Made by a program: the position numbers and the translations under genes. The notes below the pieces were generated by a model. That model did no database searches. It was not told the origin of the DNA and was given only the letters and a program-made list of their open reading frames with translations. This document shows positions 33,483 through 39,570 of a stretch of DNA of 39,570 nt, piece after piece; positions within the stretch are counted from its first letter, which is position 1, and each line of letters begins with the position of its first letter. The DNA is from Acidithiobacillus ferruginosus. GTDB lineage: Bacteria > Pseudomonadota > Gammaproteobacteria > Acidithiobacillales > Acidithiobacillaceae. The stretch covers positions 1 through 39,570 of the forward strand of contig NZ_JABBDR010000064.1 of NCBI RefSeq assembly GCF_018854495.1, in the 5' to 3' direction.

Positions 33483-34321
33483 ACCCCATTTTGCAGATTA
33501 CCGATATGCGCAGCAAAATCCGTGAAGCTTTCTTTGCCCAGGCCGTGTGCCAGGGTCGGCTCACCCTTTGAATTACAGTAGATCAAGGTGGGGGTAGCCA
33601 TTTCACCGCTTTCGCCCAATAGTCTGGTATTGTTTTCTACCGCGCTGAGGGTGGCGGCGGCGGGATTTTGCGCCGGTGCAATCCCCCCCTCTTCCGTCAC
33701 CGTATCAAAGCCCTTTTCGTTCTTCGCCATGGCGGCAGCGGGGTCTGCGGCACCAAGAATGGCTGTGGCCTTCGGCATGCTGCTCGGCTTGAGAAAAGCC
33801 ACCACCACATAACGCACCCTGAGCTTGCCGGCGTCAATCAGCGGTTTGGCCTCTTCATAAAACTTGTGGCAGAAAATGCAGTTTGGATCGACGAAAGCAG
33901 TGATTTCCGGTCCGCCTGTACCCAGCACAAAGCTATCGGCACCAGCCGCCTTCGCTGCCAAAGCCCCTGCGCTGGCCGGTTTGGGAATCAGGCCAAGCTT
34001 CACCATCGCCGTGTGCGCTTCATCCTCACCCTGCTTGTTCAGGACCGGACCGGCAATCAGGTATCGGCCATCTGCAGTGGCAAAGGCGACCGTCGGATGT
34101 CCCTGCAGAGTCACTTCGATTCCGGTCAATCCGCCGGGGCCGGGAAACACCTTCTCGGCCTTGGCTTCCCCATGGGTCACGGATTCCAGCAGGCTTGCCG
34201 CTGCGCCGAGGCTGATTCCCGATCCCATGCCGGGCATTACCGCAAAACGTTCCACGACGGCGCCGGTGAGGCCTCCGATAATAAAAAGGCCTACGGCCAA
34301 CGCGATGGATTTTTTCTCCAT
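33470..34321 (-). CDS. DsbC/DsbG-like thiol:disulfide interchange protein
   Basis: A 283-aa thioredoxin-fold protein, probably facing the periplasm. The N-terminus has a hydrophobic anchor or signal (about 5-25, SIALAVGLFIIGGLTGAVV) followed by a DsbC/G-like N-terminal dimerisation part. The thioredoxin domain has the active-site pair C148-I-F-C151 (VDPNCIFCHKF) and the cis-proline loop MATPTLIY. DsbG-type proteins reduce or isomerise disulfides or sulfenic acids; which applies here is not visible. The only AAGGA lies 12 bases before the ATG, longer than usual. It overlaps pepN by 13 bases. A gene for a DsbD-type electron donor is not in the window. Confidence 0.87.
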   Translation of the reverse strand: MEKKSIALAVGLFIIGGLTGAVVERFAVMPGMGSGISLGAAASLLESVTHGEAKAEKVFPGPGGLTGIEVTLQGHPTVAFATADGRYLIAGPVLNKQGEDEAHTAMVKLGLIPKPASAGALAAKAAGADSFVLGTGGPEITAFVDPNCIFCHKFYEEAKPLIDAGKLRVRYVVVAFLKPSSMPKATAILGAADPAAAMAKNEKGFDTVTEEGGIAPAQNPAAATLSAVENNTRLLGESGEMATPTLIYCNSKGEPTLAHGLGKESFTDFAAHIGNLQNGVCRK

Positions 34322-34476
34322 GAGTGAATACGGTCCTTATGTTTTTGCGAGATGTAACGACGATACGCTTGGATTCTAAACCTGTGGCCGTGGTAAAAGC
34401 CAGACGGCCCCATCCTGGTAAAGCTGGACGGACCAGAGGAGCCCGCTGTATGGGCAGGGATTTACTCGTAGCGGGA

Positions 34477-37400
34477 CTAATGAAAATCCCGGGAGCGTGT
34501 ACTCAGTGTACCCAGCCAGGGGCTGAGATCCTCCATGGCGTCGGCGATAAAATGAACGCTGGCACCCTGGCGCTCCAGCCGGCCGCCGATACCCAGCAGG
34601 CGGCCCTGCAGCAGTGCCCGGCGCCAACCTTCGACCCTTTGCGGCCAGACGATGACATTGATCATACCAGACTCGTCTTCCAGGGTCAGGAATACCGTAC
34701 CATGGGCTGTACCGGGACGCTGCCGGTGGGTGACCAGACCGGCGAGACGATCCGGGCGGCCGTGGTGCTGCATGCGCACCTCGGCGATACTGCGATAGCC
34801 ACTTTGGGCGATCCACTTGCGCAGAAAATGCAGGGGATGGGGACCAAGGCTCAGGCCCAGTTGCTGATAATCGGCAATACAGGCGGCAGCGGACGTTTCG
34901 GCAGGAAGGGCGGGGGCCTGCTCCGGCACCACCGGCATGGGCAATGCGGTGGGCAGGGGCAGGCTGCCCTGCACTGCCCACAGGGCCTGATGTCGGTCCC
35001 CGTGCAGGCTGGACAGGGCCCCTGCATGTGCCAGTTGGTGCAGCGCGGCAGCGGACAGACCAAGACCATGGCGAAGCGCCTCGCTGTGCAGCGCACCGCC
35101 CTGCGCCCGCCAGTGCAGAAGCCTTTCCGCCTCTTTGGGAGACAGACCCTTGATCAGGCAAAGCCCCAGACGCAGCACCCCATCCTGCACCTGACAATCC
35201 CAGTCGCTATGGCAGATATCTACGGACAATACCTCAACGCCACGGCGCTGGGCCTCCTGCACGATCTGGGCGGGGGCATAAAAACCCATGGGCTGACTGT
35301 TCAATAGTGCGGCGGTGAATATGGCCGGATGGTGGCACTTGATCCAGGCGGAGGCATAAACCAGCAGAGCGAAGCTTGCGGCATGGGATTCGGGAAAACC
35401 ATATTCGGCGAAGCCCTGAATCTGCTGGCAAAGACGCTGGGCGAATGCCTCGGAATAGCCGTGCAGACGGAGACCGCGGATGAGGCGGTCGGTGTAAGGG
35501 CCGAGATGCCCCTTGCGCCGCCAGGCGGCCATGGCCCGGCGCAGACCATCAGCCTCGTCACCACTGAAACCGGCAGCATCGATGGCAATCTGCATCACCT
35601 GCTCCTGAAAAATCGGCACACCCAGGGTCCGTTCCAGCACCTTTTTGACTTCTGGTCCAGGATAGCGCACCGGCTCCAGCCCTTGGCGGCGACGCAGATA
35701 GGGATGGACCATATCCCCTTGAATAGGACCGGGGCGGATGATGGCGACTTCGATCACCAGGTCGTAAAAACAGCGGGGTTTGAGGCGCGGCAACATGCTC
35801 ATCTGCGCCCGCGACTCCACCTGAAAGACGCCCAGACTCTCACCACACTGGAGCATGGCGTAGGTGGCGGGGTCTTCGGCAGGGATGTCGGCGAGGGTCA
35901 TGCCCAGACTATCGAGGGCACGGTGCAACACGCTCAGCATCCCCAGCGCGAGTATATCGACCTTGAGGATACCAAGGACGTCGAGATCGTCCTTGTCCCA
36001 CTGAATCACCGTGCGCTCCGCCATGGCGGCTGGTTCGATGGGTACCAGGGCGTTGAGGGGGGTCGCAGAGAGCACCATGCCGCCGACATGCTGGGAGAGA
36101 TGACGCGGGAAACCGACCAGTGCATTGACTACGGTGATCAGGCGTTGGATGGTCGGGCTGGTGGGATCGAAGCCCTGCTCCTGCAGACGCTCCGGGCAAA
36201 TCTGGCGGCCATCCCACCAGGCCAGGCCCTGGGTGAGGCGCTGAATCTCGACCGGCGCAAAACCAAGGGCACGGGCGGCATCGCGCATGGCACTGCGCGG
36301 CCGGTAATGGATGATGGTGGCGGTCAGCGCGGCATGGTCCCGCCCGTAATGCTGAAACACGTACTGGATGACTTCTTCGCGGCGCTCATGCTCGAAATCC
36401 ACGTCAATATCCGGCGGCTCCCGGCGATCGCGGGAAATGAATCGCGCGAAAAGCAGTTGCATCCGGCTGGGGTCTACTTCCGTAATGCCGAGGGCATAGC
36501 AAATGACCGAATTGGCCGCCGAGCCACGGCCCTGGCAGAGGATGCCGCGCCCCTTGGCGAACTGGACGATATCGTGAACGGTCAGGAAATAGCCGGCGTA
36601 ATCCAGTTCCCGCACCAGTGCCAGTTCCGCCTCCAGTTGCGTGGCTACCACCGTATCGACGCCTTGGGGATAACGCCGTTGCAGGCCTTGCCTGGCCAGT
36701 TCGGCGAGATAATCATCCCGCTGCTGGCCTGCGGGACAGGCTCCATCGGGGTAGCGATAAACGAGACTATCTAGAGAAAATTGACAGCGCTCTGCCACCC
36801 GCAGGGTTTCGGCCAGCAGTTCCGGAGGATAGAGTTCCGCCAGTACGGGGCGCGGGCGCAGGTGGCGCTCGCCATTACGGGCCAGTGCCCAACCCAGATC
36901 TGCCAGCGGACGCCGCAGGCGGATGGCAGTGAGCACATCCTGCAAAAAACGACGGCTGCGCCGGTCCATGTGGACATCCCCGCAAGCCAGACAGGGGATA
37001 TCCAGCGCCCTGCCCTGCTCCAACACCTCCCGAAGTTGCGCCGCGTCGTCGCCGCCACGCAGGAGCTCCACGCCAAGCCAGACATTTTCGGCGCCAAGAC
37101 AATCCCTTACGGCGATGGCGTCGGCAGCATCAAAGCGCAGGCTTTGCGAATCGGGGAGAATGATGGCCAGACAACCCATAAGTTCCGGTAAATCCGCCAT
37201 GTGGGCCTGATAATGGCCTTTTCCCGCCCGCCCCCGGGCGCGGGTGATGAAGCGGGATAGCGCGACATAACCGTCACGCTCCCGTACCAGCAGGACGATG
37301 CGCGGACCATCGGTCAGGGCGATTTCACTGCCCAGTATCAGCGGAAAACCGATATTGCGGGCATGGCTGTGGGCTCGCGCCGCGCTGCCCAGGGAACACT

Positions 37401-37539
37401 CCTCGGTAATGGCGAGGGCGCGGTATTCCAGAGCCTGGGCACGGTCCAGCAGGTCTTCCACGGCACTGGCACCCCGTAAAAAACTCAGTGCGCTGAGACA
37501 GTGGAGCTCGGCATACTCAGGCAAAATAGCCCTGCACAT
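34477..37539 (-). CDS. dnaE2: error-prone DNA polymerase III alpha subunit DnaE2 (ImuC)
   Basis: The C-family polymerase of the ImuA-ImuB-DnaE2 mutasome, which carries out damage-induced translesion synthesis and mutagenesis. Length 1020 aa from ATG 37539, typical for DnaE2. Parts: an N-terminal PHP domain (YAELHCLSALSFLRGAS, ALAITEECSLG), palm with catalytic D379 and D381 (PPDIDVDFEH) and the later LKVDILALGM aspartate, helix-hairpin-helix/finger regions (GFAEYGFPESHAASFALLVY), and a C-terminal OB fold (GLVTHRQRPGTAHGTVFLTLEDESG). An in-frame ATG at 37632 would add 31 unrelated residues; ATG 37539 has AGGGG 8 bases upstream and gives the usual N-terminus. It overlaps imuB by 23 bases. Confidence 0.95.
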   Translation of the reverse strand: MCRAILPEYAELHCLSALSFLRGASAVEDLLDRAQALEYRALAITEECSLGSAARAHSHARNIGFPLILGSEIALTDGPRIVLLVRERDGYVALSRFITRARGRAGKGHYQAHMADLPELMGCLAIILPDSQSLRFDAADAIAVRDCLGAENVWLGVELLRGGDDAAQLREVLEQGRALDIPCLACGDVHMDRRSRRFLQDVLTAIRLRRPLADLGWALARNGERHLRPRPVLAELYPPELLAETLRVAERCQFSLDSLVYRYPDGACPAGQQRDDYLAELARQGLQRRYPQGVDTVVATQLEAELALVRELDYAGYFLTVHDIVQFAKGRGILCQGRGSAANSVICYALGITEVDPSRMQLLFARFISRDRREPPDIDVDFEHERREEVIQYVFQHYGRDHAALTATIIHYRPRSAMRDAARALGFAPVEIQRLTQGLAWWDGRQICPERLQEQGFDPTSPTIQRLITVVNALVGFPRHLSQHVGGMVLSATPLNALVPIEPAAMAERTVIQWDKDDLDVLGILKVDILALGMLSVLHRALDSLGMTLADIPAEDPATYAMLQCGESLGVFQVESRAQMSMLPRLKPRCFYDLVIEVAIIRPGPIQGDMVHPYLRRRQGLEPVRYPGPEVKKVLERTLGVPIFQEQVMQIAIDAAGFSGDEADGLRRAMAAWRRKGHLGPYTDRLIRGLRLHGYSEAFAQRLCQQIQGFAEYGFPESHAASFALLVYASAWIKCHHPAIFTAALLNSQPMGFYAPAQIVQEAQRRGVEVLSVDICHSDWDCQVQDGVLRLGLCLIKGLSPKEAERLLHWRAQGGALHSEALRHGLGLSAAALHQLAHAGALSSLHGDRHQALWAVQGSLPLPTALPMPVVPEQAPALPAETSAAACIADYQQLGLSLGPHPLHFLRKWIAQSGYRSIAEVRMQHHGRPDRLAGLVTHRQRPGTAHGTVFLTLEDESGMINVIVWPQRVEGWRRALLQGRLLGIGGRLERQGASVHFIADAMEDLSPWLGTLSTRSRDFH

Positions 37540-38929
37540 AGAAACGCCCCTGACGCCGGTCCCGATACACCCAGCACAGAGCCCCGCCAGGATGCCGCCA
37601 GCGGAAGTAATCCCGGCTCTGATCCCGGCCATCCCACCAGCCGCCTTCGATACGCTCTACCTGCGCCGGCAGGAAGAGCGATGGGGCATGGAGCGGCAAT
37701 GCCTGCGCCAGCAACCAGAGGGGACGAGCGGCATTGGCCTCTCCCTGCCCAGCTCCCGGCGGCACCCTCTGCCAGGCATAATCCGGGCGATGATCCGCAA
37801 CCCCGGCGACGGCATGCACCGCAACGTCACCCAGACGCTGACGCAATTGCTCCACCAACTGCCAGCGCGCCTCCTCCGCCCCGTCCTGCCACCAGGTTGC
37901 CTGACGCCCGGGCCAGCGTTGCGGCGCTAGTGCCTGCAGGTGCAGGGTATGCACGGCAAAATCCAGGGGCTGTTGTTGTAGCCGCCATTGCCAGAGCGTC
38001 AACAGCGTCTCCACATTCGTGGTAGGATCGCGCACTTCCAGCGTGGAGGACCATTGCCGCTCACGACCCTGCAACTGCAGCAGCCAGGAGCGGCTGGCCT
38101 GCGCCTGCGTCCGGAGAAGAAGCTGAAGATCCTGTAAAGCACGGTGCAGAGCGAAGCGCAGACCTTCCCAGTGGCGGATTTCACTGTACAGCGGGATGGA
38201 AACTTCCGGATCCACCGGAAAAGACAACGCGGGACGCGGATCGCTTGTCCTGCCGCTCAGACGATCCAGCACATGCAAGGATTCTGGACCAAGGCGCCTG
38301 ATCAGATCAGCACGGTCCAGGGCCTGAAGCTGGGCGCAATGACGAACCCCCAGGGCCAGTAAGGCCGTACGGGTGGCGGCGGCACAGGGCAACAGGGTTA
38401 TGGGGATTTGCGGCCAGAGCAACGCCCAGTCGGTGGGCTCCAGGCAAAAACCGGAACGGGAACCGGCACCTTGCCACTGCGCCAGCAAAGCGGCCCCCAG
38501 AGGGGTCGGAGCCACCCCGACACGCACACTCAGCCGCGTCGCAGCGGCCCATGCCGCCACGACCTGCAACAGTGTGTCGTCCTGCTGCAGGCGGGTGTTA
38601 CCGGAGATATCCACCGCCAGGGCGGGGGATATCTCCTCCAGCAGCACCACCTGTGGTGCCAGACTATAAAGCAGCCTGGCCCAGTGGCTGAGCGCCTGCA
38701 CTTCGGCAGCCGGGTCGCGAGTACAGAGTTGCAGTTCCGGGAGCATAGCCAAGGCCCGCGCCGTCGTCATGCCCGTCCGCAGTCCCGCCTGAAGCGCTAT
38801 CGCATTGACCTGCAACAAGGTTCCAGCACTGCCCTGCATGTCCACCAGCGCCAGCGCGACCGCTTCTGCCTGCACCCGTTCCCGAAGCTCCACGCTCAAA
38901 CGCGGAAACTGTACCGCCAGCCAGTGCAT
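37517..38929 (-). CDS. imuB: ImuB, Y-family-polymerase-like mutasome hub protein
   Basis: A non-catalytic relative of DinB/UmuC that in other bacteria ties DnaE2 to the beta clamp. Length 470 aa. The N-terminal WLAVQFPRLSVE matches ImuB and lacks the metal-binding Asp of true Y-family polymerases (which have D-x-D-x-F/Y-A-S-V-E). A helix-hairpin-helix region (GVRHCAQLQALDRADLIRRLG, about 195-215) and little-finger-like segment follow. The C-terminus ends in the ImuB-typical RDYFRWRHPGGALCWVYRD ... RFYVQGYFA. ATG start, 6 bases after imuA; the end overlaps dnaE2. I see no unmistakable clamp-binding peptide. Confidence 0.92.
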   Translation of the reverse strand: MHWLAVQFPRLSVELRERVQAEAVALALVDMQGSAGTLLQVNAIALQAGLRTGMTTARALAMLPELQLCTRDPAAEVQALSHWARLLYSLAPQVVLLEEISPALAVDISGNTRLQQDDTLLQVVAAWAAATRLSVRVGVAPTPLGAALLAQWQGAGSRSGFCLEPTDWALLWPQIPITLLPCAAATRTALLALGVRHCAQLQALDRADLIRRLGPESLHVLDRLSGRTSDPRPALSFPVDPEVSIPLYSEIRHWEGLRFALHRALQDLQLLLRTQAQASRSWLLQLQGRERQWSSTLEVRDPTTNVETLLTLWQWRLQQQPLDFAVHTLHLQALAPQRWPGRQATWWQDGAEEARWQLVEQLRQRLGDVAVHAVAGVADHRPDYAWQRVPPGAGQGEANAARPLWLLAQALPLHAPSLFLPAQVERIEGGWWDGRDQSRDYFRWRHPGGALCWVYRDRRQGRFYVQGYFA

Positions 38930-38935
38930 GGGGTT

Positions 38936-39570
38936 TCAGAACGCCAGCGCCAGTTGGTCGCTGAGCGCCACCATACCCCGCGTCGGCATGGCACCACGAC
39001 GTTTACGGACATTCACGTCGACTCCCTGCGGGGCAGGGTGCAGATCCAGACGCAAGGCAATGGGCACCGCGGCGGCGTTGCTTTGACGGAAAAAGAAGAA
39101 GGCCAGACTGTTGCCCGCCTCGGCGGCCAATTGCAGGCGACGCCACTGGACATCTTGTAGAGTCGGCGGCCAGGCCAGCACCGCGCTGCAACTGCCGGAA
39201 CGCAGAGCCAGTTCCAGCGCCCAGAGCGTATTCTGATCCTTGCGTGGATGCAGCACCAGCATCCGCGCAAGATCGACACCCGCAGCCGCCAGCGCTGCCG
39301 GATAGGGGATATGCGGAGGCGCGACCCAGAGTATCCAGCGCGCCTCGCGCTGACTCAGTTCCGCCACGGCGGGCAGCACCAGACGCAGTTCTCCGATACC
39401 GTCCAGAGCGCTGACCACTTCAGTGATGGCGCCACGTGGCCAGTCACCTATCAACCGCTCCAGATCCGGCCAGTGCGCCGCCACGCCCGGCGTCCGCTGA
39501 TTATTCAGACCCCGCCACAAGTGCTGGGGGTGGTTGCTCAACAGGGTGTCGACGGCGGTTTTATGTGCGG
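38936..39570 (-). CDS. imuA: ImuA, RecA-like mutasome protein (5' end cut by window edge)
   Basis: First gene of the imuA-imuB-dnaE2 cassette, which in many proteobacteria is SOS-induced. The visible frame is open to the right edge. The TTG at 39541 could start a 201-aa product, but codons upstream of it read AHKTAVDTLLSNHPQHLWRG, which continue the family's N-terminus, so the true start most likely lies beyond the window. The chain looks like a degenerate RecA-core protein (GDWPRGAITEVVSALDGIGEL, ARWILWVAPPHIPYPAALAAAGVD, ALRSGSCSAVLAWP) without a proper Walker A. Any LexA box would also be outside the window. Confidence 0.85.
   Translation of the reverse strand, partial: AHKTAVDTLLSNHPQHLWRGLNNQRTPGVAAHWPDLERLIGDWPRGAITEVVSALDGIGELRLVLPAVAELSQREARWILWVAPPHIPYPAALAAAGVDLARMLVLHPRKDQNTLWALELALRSGSCSAVLAWPPTLQDVQWRRLQLAAEAGNSLAFFFFRQSNAAAVPIALRLDLHPAPQGVDVNVRKRRGAMPTRGMVALSDQLALAF

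Noticed and set aside
35329..36774. 481-aa open frame antisense to dnaE2
   Set aside because: Opposite a well-conserved DnaE2 core; no start signal or motif.

Overview
The window is a roughly 60% GC, densely packed chromosomal segment from a proteobacterium. The order hfq-hflX-hflK-hflC-hisZ-purA, an imuA-imuB-dnaE2 mutagenesis cassette, a biotype-independent PEP carboxylase and two kinds of polyphosphate kinase fit a gamma/beta-type autotroph-like bacterium. My best guess is Acidithiobacillus or a close relative. That assignment is an inference from gene content and protein style, not from a marker gene. I see no insertion sequence, prophage, CRISPR array or rRNA.

Layout. 1-1.4 kb: pgsA (minus) faces away from an Fe/Mn superoxide dismutase gene that ends in a clear terminator. 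1.5-4.0 kb: overlapping operon purM-purN-cinA-like (plus), with a near-consensus promoter and non-ATG starts. 4.1-6.3 kb: an orphan dihydrolipoamide-dehydrogenase-like flavoprotein, then a PPK2 polyphosphate kinase. 6.3-14.9 kb: a long minus-strand run hfq-hflX-hflK-hflC-hisZ-purA and then rnr, with a plus-strand tRNA-Leu(CAG) sitting antisense between purA and rnr. 15.3-18.6 kb: ppc and a YceF-type Maf nucleotide pyrophosphatase (plus), converging on an unidentified exported TPR/glycine-rich/acidic-tailed protein (minus). 19.7-25.5 kb: a complete tripartite RND efflux operon (outer-membrane lipoprotein, adaptor, pump) behind a promoter that overlaps a TetR-type inverted repeat. 25.7-30.8 kb: folD-ppk1-ParA-like ATPase-CYTH/CHAD protein, tightly overlapping. 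30.8-34.3 kb: pepN and a DsbC/DsbG-like thioredoxin-fold protein (minus). 34.5-39.57 kb: dnaE2, imuB and imuA (minus); imuA runs off the right edge.

How the genes work together. Purine and one-carbon metabolism recurs in three places: purM/purN (de novo steps 5 and 3), purA (AMP branch) and folD (makes the 10-formyl-THF used by PurN). Polyphosphate is the second theme: PPK2 at 5.5 kb, and at 26.6-30.8 kb PPK1 with a CHAD protein (CHAD domains bind polyphosphate granules). A ParA-family ATPase with an intact deviant Walker A motif lies between PPK1 and the CYTH/CHAD protein, translationally coupled to the latter. The most interesting hypothesis here is that this trio makes, binds and positions or partitions polyphosphate granules, as ParA-type McdA does for carboxysomes. 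This is inference from gene order and domains.

Regulatory detail visible in the sequence includes a probable leaderless pgsA transcript preceded by a perfect 14-bp tandem direct repeat, several intrinsic terminators, and sigma70-type promoters with 16-18 bp spacers.
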